A DNA stretch of 64,000 nt from Bedellia somnulentella (lineage: Eukaryota > Arthropoda > Insecta > Lepidoptera > Bedelliidae), in NCBI GenBank assembly GCA_963576735.1, contig OY755177.1:6882001-6946000 (forward strand). The letters are read 5' to 3'. The notes under the pieces are model-generated. The model did no database searches and had not been told where the DNA came from. It worked only from the letters and a program-made list of their open reading frames with translations. How positions within the stretch are numbered: position 1 is the first letter of the stretch; each line of letters begins with the position of its first letter. Below, piece after piece: positions 18,907 through 27,576 of this stretch. The position numbers and the translations under genes were made by a program.

Positions 18907-21900
18907 TTACGAAAACCTAACTATTTGCTTACTAAGCCTTCCACTTCTGGTTCGATATTCATTTTTACATATAGGTATGTTTACATGTTTCTCACTATCA
19001 TTTTGCGTAATATCTGGCGTTTGCTGATTATACATTTGAGGTTCGATTACATTTGAGTTTTGTTCTTTTTGTTCTACAATAATAAATGCTGGCTTTAATC
19101 TGTCTATCGAAACATTTACAATACGGTTAGGCAATTGCACCTTAAAAACTTTATCTGACCTATCTATTACCGAATACGGTCCTTGATAAGAAGCTGTAAA
19201 AGGTCTTTTTACCATATCATCTCTTATAAATACATGACTACATTGGCTTAATTCTGGATGGACGAACAGTGTGCGCGAGTCTTTATTAATTCTACTTTGC
19301 GGTTGCAACGTTCGCATTGTGTTACGTAATTTGTCTGCGTATGTGTTATCGTCAACCTTGGAGTTTTCTGTCTCGGAGTAAAAATCTCCTGGCACCCTTA
19401 AACTCTTACCCATGAGCATCTCCGCTGCACTGATATTGGAGTCACTGCGTCCTGCTGCCCGTAATCCTAACATTACCGTTGGTAATTCATCAATCCAGCT
19501 CCTTTTTGACGAAATAAACCTTGCAGTTATAGCTGTCTTCAAAGTTCTATGCCATCGTTCAACCATACCATTACACTGTGGGTGATACGGTGTTGTGCTT
19601 TGCCTTTGAACTCCTAATAATTTCATAAGAGAATAAAATAATTCACTCTCAAATTGCCTACCTTGATCTGTTGTTATCTTGATAGGGCTACCGAATCTGC
19701 AAATCCAACCTTCATAAACAGTTCTTGCCACTGTTTCCGCTGTGATATCGCAAACTGGGTACGCCTCTGGCCAACGGGTAAAACGATCTATCATTGTAAC
19801 ACAATACCTGAATCCTTCATGCGTTGTTGGTAAAGGTCCAATTATGTCAAGATGTAGGTGTTCTAATTTATTACTTACCTCAAAACTGCCCAATTTTGAT
19901 ACCGTATGTCTACTTACCTTTGCTTTTTGACAATTAATACAAGTTTTGGCCCAAGTATTTACGTCTCTGTTCATACTTGGCCAAAAATATCGGGATGATA
20001 TCATTTTTCGCGTGGTCCGAATCCCTGGATGACTGATATTGTGGACTTTTTCAAATACCTGTTTCCTAAATTTTATTGGTAAATATGGCCTGGATGAATT
20101 TGTAGACATTTTGCAGTAAATCGACTTATTACATTCTGGTGTGTAAACTTTCTTAAACGTTAGATTGTTTTGTTTACTCTGTAGGTACTGTCTAAGTTCG
20201 GTGTCATTTTCCTGTTCCGCGGCGACTTCTTCGTAATTTAATGCGGACGGACACGTAATGGATTCTACCCTAGACAGTGCGTCTGCGACAGGGTTCAACT
20301 TACCTTGTATATGTTGTATATCGCTTGTAAATTCGCTGATGTACAACAGCTGACGAGTTCTCCTCGGTAATTCCTTGTCGCTGCCTACCTTTTTTAATGC
20401 GTGTGTTAAAGGCATGTGATCCGTGTAAATTGTTAATTCACGTCCCTCTATCATATTTCTAAAATATACTATTGATGCATAGATAGCTAATAGTTCTCTG
20501 TCGTAGGTACTGTACTTACACTGAGTTTCGGATATCTTTTTGGAGTAAAATCCTAATGGCCTTCACTCTGTACCTATTTTTTGTTGCAGTACACCTCCAA
20601 TACAGTTCGATGATGCGTCGGTAAAAAGCGCTAATTTAGCATTCGGAACTGGATGAGACAATGTGACCGCGTTCTGTAAACTACGTTTACACTCTTCAAA
20701 ACATTCATTTCCTTTTTCATCCCAATCTATGATTGTCTTGTCCCTTTTTTTTGAATTGTGTAAAAATTTATTTAGCTCTGCCTGGTACTGAACTGCATTA
20801 GGGAGGTGAGCTCTATAAAAGTTAACCATTCCTAAAAACCTGCGCAATTCTTCTATCGTTTTGGGTTTCGGGAATTCTGACAGGGCTCTTACCTTTTCCG
20901 GTAGCGGCCTGATACCGTCTTTTGATACCTCGTAACCCAAAAATTCAATTTTTTCCTTTCCAAATTCGCTTTTGCTTAACTTTATTGTTAAACCTATTTC
21001 AGATAATCTTTGAAATAAAGTTTTTAAATGTTGCTGATGCATTGTCTCATCGTCTGAAGCTATAATAACGTCATCAATGTAACAGAAAAGGTGTGAACTT
21101 TTGTCATCCTTACCTTGCAGACATTGGATTCCTTGAAGTACCGTATGGTCCATGAATCTTTGAAATGTCTGAGCTGCATTTCTCAGTCCAAACCCCATTT
21201 TCGGGAATTCGAAAAGTCCGAAAGGCGTGATAATTGCCGTCTTCTCAACATCCTCTGGTAGTACGCTAATAAAATGGTATGCTCTTGTAATATCAATGCG
21301 TGAATAAATAGTCTTACCTGCCAGTCCGTACGTAAAATCTTGTAGCCTCGGCACTGGATAACGATCCGGCTTGGTGACAGCATTTAAACGGCGGTAATCC
21401 CCGCACGGTCTGAGCTGTCCGTCTTTTTTCGGCACGACGTGCAGTGGACTGGCCCAAGGACTTTTCGATGGCCTGCAAATACCTACCTCTTGCATCACCC
21501 TAAATTCCTCTTTTACCTTGAAATAACGATCTGGATGAAGGGGTCTCGCTTTTGCAAAAACCGGCGGTCCTGTTGTCTCTATGTGATGGTATACGTTATG
21601 CTTAGGTGTTTCCCCATAGGATGCTGGTTTTGTAATATCAGGAAACCGTTCTAATAAAGCCCGATAGGGATGATCATCCTGAATGGTCTTGACAGATGGC
21701 TGATCAAAATTAACAATTTTTCCTTTCGATCCTAAACTAGTTACTGTGTCAATTAACTGGCTATTATATAGATCGACCAAAAGTTTATATTTATATATAA
21801 AATCTGCCCCTATTATCGGTTGTTTTACATCACACACAATGAACGTCCATTCAAAAGCTCGCCTTAATCCTAAATTAAGCTCTAATGTAACTGTTCCATA

Positions 21901-22149
21901 TGTTCTGATTTCCGTATTATTCGCTGCGTACAGTTTATAATGAAAATTGATTTTTTTGCAAGATTTTACATAATTTTTGGGCAAAACCGAAATGTTAGCT
22001 CCAGTGTCTATAAGGAAAAAAAAATTGTTCTTACGGTCGTTCATCATTAGGCGGTAGTTGTTAAGGGGTACGGTGCCTCCCGCCTCCGGCTGTACCGCAT
22101 CTAGTTTTCCTGCTGGTTGGATGCTGCCCGCTTCGGGTCCCAGGCGCAC
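18907..22149 (-). pseudogene. pol: Gypsy pol: protease, reverse transcriptase, RNase H, integrase, with one in-frame stop
   Basis: From 22149 the frame gives a retropepsin with LIDTG (Asp48), reverse transcriptase with RPCGDYRRLN, YSRIDITRAY and YIDD (357-360), and the start of RNase H (FTDASS near 515). A TGA at 20563-20565 stops it, in place of a residue just before PLGFYSKK; the same frame then runs unbroken to 18907 through the rest of RNase H (TDHMPL), the HHCC zinc region, and the integrase core (LDIIGP, TTDQGRQFES, MVERWH). A single TGG-to-TGA change is the likely cause. pol lies in the -1 frame relative to gag with 49 nt of overlap, so frameshifting is expected. No chromodomain is seen. 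Non-functional as it stands. Confidence 0.9.
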
Positions 22150-23024
22150 GGTGCTTCACACCTTGTGGCTCGACTCCGGTAGCGGTAGTGGAACCTGCAT
22201 AGCCAGTTTGGATGATCCGGGTTCCTCGCTCGACTCCGGGATCTCGATCTGCCTCGCTGAACGTTGTTGTTCCGGCGATGACCGGCGCTGCCGTTGACCT
22301 GTGCCCGTAGAGCTGCAACCTCTAGAGTCAGGTTTTGCATCATCGTAAACATCTGTGCCAACGGAAAGGTGGTCATGTTTGGCTGCTGGCTCTGATGACC
22401 GCTGGATACTTCAGAAATTTCCCCGTGTGCGACGCTTTCGACAACCTTATCTGCAATCTTTGCTAGATTGTCTAAATCCTGGTCGCTGCTGACTGCAATG
22501 ACCGCTCGAACCGCTGCTGGCATCCTAGATAGCCACAAGTTCTTTAGGGTCTGCTCTGAAACTTGTGTGTTGCGTCCCAAATCTCGCATCTTTCTTAGGA
22601 GTTGAGATGGTTTCTGGGATCCTAACTCCATCTCGCCGACAAGTTTTAGGAACTGTCGTTCAGCGCTTTCCTCAAACACTTGGAGTAGCCTCTCCTTTAC
22701 TGCCTGGTATTTGTTGGAAGTAGGTGGTGAAAGAAGGATGTCACTTATCTGTTGGAGAGCATCTCGACTTAACTTTGCCACCACCACATTGAATTTTACG
22801 TCATCTCCTTGTTTCTGCGGCAACATTATCGCTTCAAACTGCGCGAACCATAGTCTCGGCATTTCAGTCCAAAATTCTGGTATTCTCGAGGTAACAGTGA
22901 TTTGTGCTAACTCAGCAGAAGCAAAATTAGCTGAACTGGTACCTGGTATCCCTATTGGTGTCGACGTTGCTCCTTGCTGCTGAAGCTGTCCTTGATTTGC
23001 TGCCCCCAATGTGTTATTCATCAT
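22101..23024 (-). CDS. gag: Gypsy gag
   Basis: 307 residues, intact, from ATG 23024 some 180 bases inside the 5' LTR. Residues 40-200 form the Gypsy-type capsid (WFAQFEAI near 65, then a helical domain with the PSQLLRKMRDL segment). The C-terminus is Arg/Ser-rich followed by a single zinc-knuckle-like CRFHYRY...CEAPCAW motif, typical of insect Gypsy Gag in which the first Cys pair is replaced by C-x2-H. The stop at 22101 is preceded by GGAAAAC, an A-rich tract that could promote the -1 shift into pol. Product forms the particle and binds element RNA. Confidence 0.88.
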   Translation of the reverse strand: MMNNTLGAANQGQLQQQGATSTPIGIPGTSSANFASAELAQITVTSRIPEFWTEMPRLWFAQFEAIMLPQKQGDDVKFNVVVAKLSRDALQQISDILLSPPTSNKYQAVKERLLQVFEESAERQFLKLVGEMELGSQKPSQLLRKMRDLGRNTQVSEQTLKNLWLSRMPAAVRAVIAVSSDQDLDNLAKIADKVVESVAHGEISEVSSGHQSQQPNMTTFPLAQMFTMMQNLTLEVAALRAQVNGSAGHRRNNNVQRGRSRSRSRARNPDHPNWLCRFHYRYRSRATRCEAPCAWDPKRAASNQQEN

Positions 23025-23201
23025 GGTATCTTATATCCAATTTTCTGAACTAAATAAGATGCATGCACTCGCGGCAGTAGGCAGTGTTCTAACTAGGTCA
23101 CACGACACGTAACCTTTGTGACGCTGATGATTCACAATTATTACAAAAGTCAATTTATTAAGTATGTACACAATTTCAAAAACATCACGGTTCTGTTTTA
23201 A

Positions 23202-23218
23202 TCACGTCGGGGTCACCA
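23202..23218 (-). promoter_or_regulatory. Gypsy primer binding site
   Basis: In element sense TGGTGACCCCGACGTGA lies 3 bases after the 5' LTR end. TGG is the expected complement of tRNA CCA. The neighbouring LTR at 23455 has the closely similar TGGTGACCCGACTACAG, so both families seem to use the same tRNA primer. Confidence 0.8.
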
Positions 23219-23221
23219 CTT

Positions 23222-23405
23222 TGGAGAATGTGTACTTTATTATTATTATTTATTGAGTATCGTTGAGAGTCTTTAATGAAAACACTATTAAACTCGTGAT
23301 GTTATTTATTAGGTCTTTACATGAGTGCAACTTAAGCGATACTAACTATTAAAAATGCTTACAATAAAATATATAACAATTATAACAACTAAATGTGCTG
23401 CCACA
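23222..23405 (-). repeat. Gypsy 5' LTR (184 bp)
   Basis: Identical by eye to 4183-4366; element-sense start TGTGGCAGC at 23405. Confidence 0.93.
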
Positions 23406-23453
23406 GTGACTCCTTGTGCTTAGACGCCATCGTGTTCTGTAGTCGGGTCACCA
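23406..23453 (-). other. Primer site and leader of a second Gypsy-type element
   Basis: In minus-strand sense TTGGTGACCCGACTACAG directly follows the CTCCACA end of the LTR at 23455-23713, then about 30 bases of leader, and then the LTR of the large Gypsy element begins. No more of this second element is seen inside the window. Confidence 0.65.
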
Positions 23454-23454
23454 A

Positions 23455-23713
23455 TGTGGAGGAAAAAGGAAGATCTTCCGCCAGGCGGTGGTATGCCTGG
23501 GGACCGCGGTCCAACTGTATTAAGTTGGAACTTGTATATATAGTAAATGTTTTAGAAACTTCGATTGCGCGATGTACGATTTGTATGGCGAGTCTTGATG
23601 ACGAGTGTGACGTATATTGCTTCGTTACGTGTTGCTGTGGAATGTGATTCTTCTTGCACTGTCAGCGTTTCTATGTAGTGCGCGTCATTGTGTACTGACA
23701 GCGCGTCGCTACA
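23455..23713 (-). repeat. LTR of a second Gypsy-type element (259 bp)
   Basis: In minus-strand sense it begins TGTAGCGACGCGC and ends CTTTTTCCTCCACA (TGT...ACA), contains CTATATATAC as a TATA-like box, and is followed by a primer site. gacgt occurs right outside it at 23714-23718 and also at 4177-4181, 1 bp outside the left LTR of the large Gypsy element. That 5-bp match would make a target duplication for the whole block 4182-23713. It may be a chimera made by template switching, or a nested insertion with later loss. Confidence 0.65.
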
Positions 23714-23997
23714 GACGTATACTTATTATACTATTTAAGGATATCTTTCTTATACTTTGGTTTGTGACGTAAATGAAGAGTTCAATCGTAAAAATGTGAA
23801 AAACTTTGATGCTAGTAACTTACCACCATGCAAAAGTGAGCTTTCACAGCAGTTTCGACGAGCTAATTATATCACTAGTCTCTGAAAAAATGCTCATATG
23901 AAGACGAGCCCATATAAATCGCACTGTCAAAAAGTTATCAGATCTCATGTAGAGCCAAGCTTCTGATACTACACGCCCTAACTCTACATCTACAAGG

Positions 23998-24180
23998 CCT
24001 AACTTCACAAACTCTACACCTTAGTCAAAATATGTGGCTTGGCCATTTCGCTACATTCACATCGGCGTAAGGTGAAAAATCAATTCACTGTTCATTACTT
24101 TTGTGTTATTCAATAGTTCTTGTAGTAACGAACGGCCAAGCCACATATTTTGACTAAGGTGTAGAGTTTGTGAAGTTAGA
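23998..24180 (+). mobile_element. MITE with 44-bp perfect terminal inverted repeats
   Basis: 24001-24044 (starting aacttcacaaactctacacc) and 24134-24177 are perfect reverse complements, with an 89-bp centre. CTAA/TTAG extends the match a few bases outward. No coding sequence. It sits inside the repeat block that splits the gene remnant. The superfamily is not clear; the flanking bases do not give an obvious target duplication. Confidence 0.8.
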
Positions 24181-24668
24181 ACCAAGTTTTAGATTATTAT
24201 TAGATTAGACCTCTAGCGTCATCAAAATTTAATCTTTTAAAATTACAGGTCTCATACAAACTCCCATCCCCTAGTTTAAGGGGTTGGAGGATGAAAATTA
24301 TAAGTTTTATAATTTTTTTGTTGTTTGTGTGCTAATACTAGCTTACATACAAAATTTCAGCTTTCTAGGACATTAGGAAATACCTTAATAATTTTGATGA
24401 TCATCAGTGAGTCAGTGAGGAAATCAGCGTTTTTTAGATATAAATAAAATCTGAAGTATAAAAGCTAGTGTAATTAAAACTTAATATGTTCAATAAGTCC
24501 GCTATTGACAATATATCCCGAAATTTTTGTTGATCTAGCATAACCCAAACCCAAGTTATGAGGGTTCAAAAAAACGACGAAGCGCTTCGAGAAAAGGTAG
24601 GTAGTGCCCGTGCGCTTCGCTTGGCTCGTCTTGGCGGGGGCACTACCGTGCCCCCAGATTTTTAGTCC
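24181..24668 (+). mobile_element. Dispersed lepidopteran-type repeat ending in a GC-rich hairpin region
   Basis: AT-rich block with a gatgatcatcagtgagtcag motif and a GC-rich end (gtgcgcttcgcttggctcgt, gggggcactaccgtgccccc) that can fold. It ends just before the DNNGW coding scrap at 24670. A ttttag at 24661 could be a splice acceptor, so the whole block might be read as intron. No ORF is supported: the 66-codon minus frame here is judged chance. Confidence 0.4.
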
Positions 24669-25021
24669 TGACAATAATGGGTGGACGTTGAAAGATAATA
24701 AATATCATTTTAACTGGTTCGATGGGGACCAATTGCCGAGCTTTGTCAGTGAATCGCTTCAAGAAGAATCAGGTATTATACTTTAAATTTGAATAATTGA
24801 TATAACCGTATAACTCTTTGATTCTTAATTATGTTATTTTTGTTACAGAAAATGAAAGTAATATGGATGATAATGAAGATAGTCAATGCCAACATTGGGT
24901 TGATAATGACTTATCAAACTTAGACGATGATGACAGTAAAGATCACGCTGAATGTTCAAACTACAAATAATCCGAAAGAAGAAAGACATGTATAGCTTTG
25001 TATAATTTTAAGATTTAATAA

Positions 25022-25397
25022 ACATAACATAACATAACATAAACGTTCACGCCGTTTATCCCCGAAGGGGTTGGCAGAGGTACCAATACTCCTGAACTCA
25101 CATGGCAAGCGCCATCTAGTTTCCAGAGAAGGTACCCACGTTTTGCTTAGACAGTGTACTCATGTGATAGGGGGCAGGCCTATCGTCGTTTTGTACGAAT
25201 ACACTGTCACATGACTAAGTACAACTCAGCCATGTGGGTTTCCTCACGATGTTTTCCCTCACCGTTAGCAACCATGATAAATTAACCACACATATGACTT
25301 TAGAAAAGACAAATTGGTGTAGGCCCGTCCCAGGATTGGAACTCACGCCCTTCTGTTTTTCGGGCGGGTGTTCTACCCACTGGACTATCATGTCGCT
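25022..25397 (-). mobile_element. SINE family S, near-full copy
   Basis: On the minus strand the head AGCGACATGATAGTCCAGTGG carries an A-box-like motif and GAGTTCCAATCC a B-box-like motif about 45 bases on, then a body with catggttgctaacggtgagg and cacatggctgagttgtactt, and a (TTATG)n tail at 25022-25040. Head, body and short-repeat tail are the standard parts of a tRNA-derived SINE. Related copies at 2745-2838, 42681-43031 and 53559-53905. Confidence 0.8.
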
Positions 25398-25405
25398 ATA
25401 TACAC

Positions 25406-25407
<2 letters not shown>

Positions 25408-25438
<31 letters not shown>
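25408..25438 (+). repeat. (AT)n microsatellite
   Basis: About 14 AT units immediately beyond the head of the SINE. Positions 25440-25640 show nothing further. Confidence 0.9.
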
Positions 25439-25440
<2 letters not shown>

Positions 25441-26018
25441 AACATGAATTTTTTAAATAGTAGTATTCAATTTAACTCAATGATAAGATGTGAAACATAG
25501 GTTAAAGAAACTTATATTTATTATTTATAAAATTTTCTCAACCCAGATCACTTTAAATACCTTGTAATCTTCAGGTTCGATTCCATTTTGTATGTAAAGA
25601 ATCTTTAATCTCTCTTGATTATATCGAACAGAGCAGAATTTCAGCGACACTTAATGTGTGTCTGGGGGGATGTTTGACCCCTCCAATTGGTCTGGCTGCT
25701 GACCAGGGGTGTTCAAATAGTTCCCCAAGTATCATACATAAAAATCAAGAGTGAGATTGTAAGTAAGAATTTGTTATTTTTTTTGAAGCTTTAAAGCGTC
25801 TGGTAAGGGTAAGCGCCGATGGAAAGTGTCTGGCAATAATGATAATTAATTTTTAACAACAATATCTAAAACATATGTAAAAATCAGCACTGAGAATTTA
25901 AGAAAAATCAGCACTGTATTTATCTACTTTTAGCACCTGGTACCTATGAATTGGCCCGTGACCCAAGGTAGCAGGTATGCACACACTCAAAGTACGTACT
26001 AACACTACTTTATCCCAT

Positions 26019-26292
26019 AATTTAATGTTTTTTGACATGAATTCCTCATGTGGGGATTATTACTCATAAATAAAAGATGTTATTAAAGGAAAGAAAAATT
26101 TCGACACTGGCGGGGTTCGAACCCGCGACCTTCGGGTATACGCCCCCGTCGCTCTGCCAACTGAGCTACAGTGTCAGTTGGCATCCAGCGCGAAATTTCT
26201 CTATCCTTTGTTCTTGTTATTTCGACACTGGCGGGTTCGAACCCCGCCAGTGTCGAAATTTTTCTTTCCTTTAATAACATCTTTTATTTATG
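26019..26292 (-). mobile_element. Hairpin SINE Y with tRNA-like core
   Basis: A 274-bp insertion flanked by a 15-bp target duplication (actactttatcccat, 26004-26018 and 26293-26307), so it moved by retroposition. Its ends hold a long inverted repeat: about 26070-26119 pairs with 26232-26290, each including aaaggaaagaaaaatttcga and cactggcgggttcgaac. Between them is a tRNA-like sequence (26102-26175, minus strand). In minus sense the tail is AATCCCCACATGAGGAATTC and an AT-rich end. An internally shortened copy lies at 27464-27576. Confidence 0.75.
26102..26175 (-). tRNA. tRNA-like pseudogene inside SINE Y
   Basis: Reads as a cloverleaf: 7-bp acceptor stem GACACTG/CAGTGTC, D arm TAGCTCAGTTGGCAGAGC (A box), T arm GCGGGTTCGAACCCCGC (B box). 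The anticodon arm is irregular: CGGG/CCCG with an 8-base loop, and one base too many between D and T arms. No anticodon can be assigned. It is part of a retroposon and probably not a working tRNA gene. Confidence 0.5.
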
Positions 26293-26357
26293 ACTACTTT
26301 ATCCCATTTATATTTCTTATGAGAAAATAAGTAACGTCTGGGGGCACCGGGATCTTA

Positions 26358-26590
26358 CTCTACCACATTCACCAGACTTGGCAATGTCCGATTGTTGTGT
26401 GTTACTGAAGCTGCAGAAAAAGCTAGGAAAACGTTTACCCTCAAATTAAAAAGTCATAGCGGCCGTGAATGCCTATTTCAGAAGTTTAGATTTTTATTGT
26501 AGAACGGGTATCGAAGCTTTACCGGTATAATGTAAAAGTGTTTATAGCTTGAAGGTGGAAATGTTAAAAAAATATAACAATATTAGAATC
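26358..26590 (+). pseudogene. Mariner transposase C-terminal remnant
   Basis: One frame reads PHSPDLAMSDCCVLLKLQKK, corresponding to the last catalytic Asp region (YSPDLAPSD) of mariner, then KVIAAVNAYFRSLD, a GIEALP segment and LKVEMLKKY. Two in-frame stops interrupt it. About 75 residues remain, with no N-terminal part to the left, where family Z lies. A different, older mariner lineage from the one at 39122. Confidence 0.7.
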
Positions 26591-26599
26591 ATAAAGTAT

Positions 26600-27085
26600 T
26601 TTAGGCTTAGAACTTTTAAAAGAAGCTTTGTACATACACATATTCATGGATTAATTGCAAAATCGAGGAAGCCAACGCTTCAGACTCAGAAATTTCTTAA
26701 CCACATTGTCGTGATTCCCAGAATATTTCTACGTTTTGACCGAATTCATTTTAGTGAACCAAAGTTTTACATCCTTAAATTGATCGTTTATATGTGTGAT
26801 ATTTGTTTTCCAAACAATTTTAGACATTTTGGTTAATTTATTCTTGGCTCTGAAATTAAAACAATACATGTGTGAAGCGATACAGAGCGTCCCAGATGAA
26901 TGCGAAAGAAATTTGGCGACACAAAATTTAGGATTATGCATTTTTCTCAATAAAGTTATTAAACATTTTAAGATGAATGAATATTTAATATAAATGTAGG
27001 AAATTGCATAGTAGAATGTTTAATAAATTTTCCATGGCAGCCATTGCGTATTATAATACAATTGATTTTGTTTAATATTATAGCG
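26600..27085. other. No recognised feature
   Basis: AT-rich sequence without supported coding capacity. Frames of 65-95 codons cross it on both strands but show no family features. Confidence 0.6.
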
Positions 27086-27148
27086 CTCTGTTTCCTTAAG
27101 CTCTCACTCTCACTCATAATGTACAATAACAAAACTGTATTGAACAAT

Positions 27149-27400
27149 TGCCGTGTTGTGTCGGCTTAGAATAACACTACCCCATTTCTACCCGTGGGTG
27201 ATCGTAAAAGACAACTAAGGGTATAGGGGCTATCTAAGTGATTTTTGAGCGATGTGGTTGGAGACCCGTCACCAAAAACATTTATTATTACCATCTTTTC
27301 CCAATCAACTTCCAAAAGTGGCTGAGGAATTTTTCATTCCAAAGCTCTGGCTACCCCGTTAAGGGATTTATAGCCGTGAGTATATGTTTGTATGTATGTA
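27149..27400 (+). mobile_element. Retroposon family X, full copy
   Basis: Flanked by a 13-bp duplication tgtattgaacaat (27136-27148 and 27401-27413). Starts tgccgtgttgtgtcggctta and ends in a (TATG)n tail after tagccgtgag. The duplicated block B has the uninterrupted site (tgtatgaacaatcaaag), which confirms the insertion. About 250 bp, no ORF, no clear tRNA boxes; probably mobilised by a LINE with a similar tail. Confidence 0.8.
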
Positions 27401-27463
27401 TGTATTGAACAATCAAAGAAATAAAAAAACATGAATAAACAAAGTCGACAAACTTGAGTGTTA

Positions 27464-27576
27464 ATAATAAATAAAGGAAAGAAAAATCTCGACGCAGGCG
27501 GGATCGAGGTTTTTCTTTCCTTTATTTATTGGTAATAATCCCCACACGAGGCTTTCATGAACAAAAAGATTTAAAA
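27464..27576 (+). mobile_element. Hairpin SINE Y, internally deleted copy
   Basis: Flanked by ttgagtgtta (27454-27463 and 27577-27586). Holds only the hairpin ends: aaaggaaagaaaaatctcga, gcaggcggga, then aggtttttctttcctttatt, followed by the Y tail aatccccacacgagg. The tRNA-like core is missing. Confidence 0.65.

Larger units (their letters stand above)
4183..23405 (-). mobile_element. Ty3/Gypsy LTR retrotransposon, carrying a nested BEL/Pao insertion
   Basis: On the minus strand the order is LTR (23405-23222), primer site, gag (23024-22101), pol (22149-18907, protease-RT-RNase H-integrase), a small third ORF (4857-4531), polypurine tract (about 4380-4367), LTR (4366-4183). The BEL/Pao element at 4859-18643 splits it; the remaining Gypsy sequence is about 5.4 kb. 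The two LTRs look identical over 184 bp, so insertion was recent. pol carries one in-frame TGA. I find no matching target duplication directly outside the two LTRs, but a 5-bp match exists when a neighbouring LTR is included (see 23455-23713). Confidence 0.93.
23766..24970 (+). pseudogene. Unrecognised spliced gene remnant split by MITE-type insertions
   Basis: Three coding scraps lie in order on the plus strand. 23766-23935 gives an acidic then Lys-rich stretch with DASNLPPCKSELSQQFRR and an in-frame TGA soon after. 24670-24772 gives DNNGWTLKDNKYHFNWFDGD and a Ser/Glu end. A short intron (GT at 24773, TTACAG ending 24848) joins it in phase 1 to 24849-24970, a very acidic tail ending NYK-stop, followed by an aataaa signal at about 25016. 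Between the first two scraps is inserted repeat DNA (about 23945-24665). The W.DGD and LPPCK segments look like a protein I have seen as a dispersed insect repeat, so it is more likely from a transposon than a host gene; I do not know its function. Confidence 0.5.
25643..26355 (-). mobile_element. Repeat family Z, copy 2, split by hairpin SINE Y
   Basis: Reverse complement of 3671-4093 in two parts, 25643-26018 and 26308-26355. The second part repeats the last 15 bases of the first because of the target duplication made by the insertion of Y. Confidence 0.8.

Noticed and set aside
22058..22318. Frames on both strands over the gag-pol overlap
   Set aside because: The gag and pol frames account for the sequence; the others lack any motif.
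26077..26280. 65-codon frames on both strands with FEPA-type peptides
   Set aside because: They are translations of the inverted ends and tRNA-like core of the hairpin SINE, mirror images of each other.
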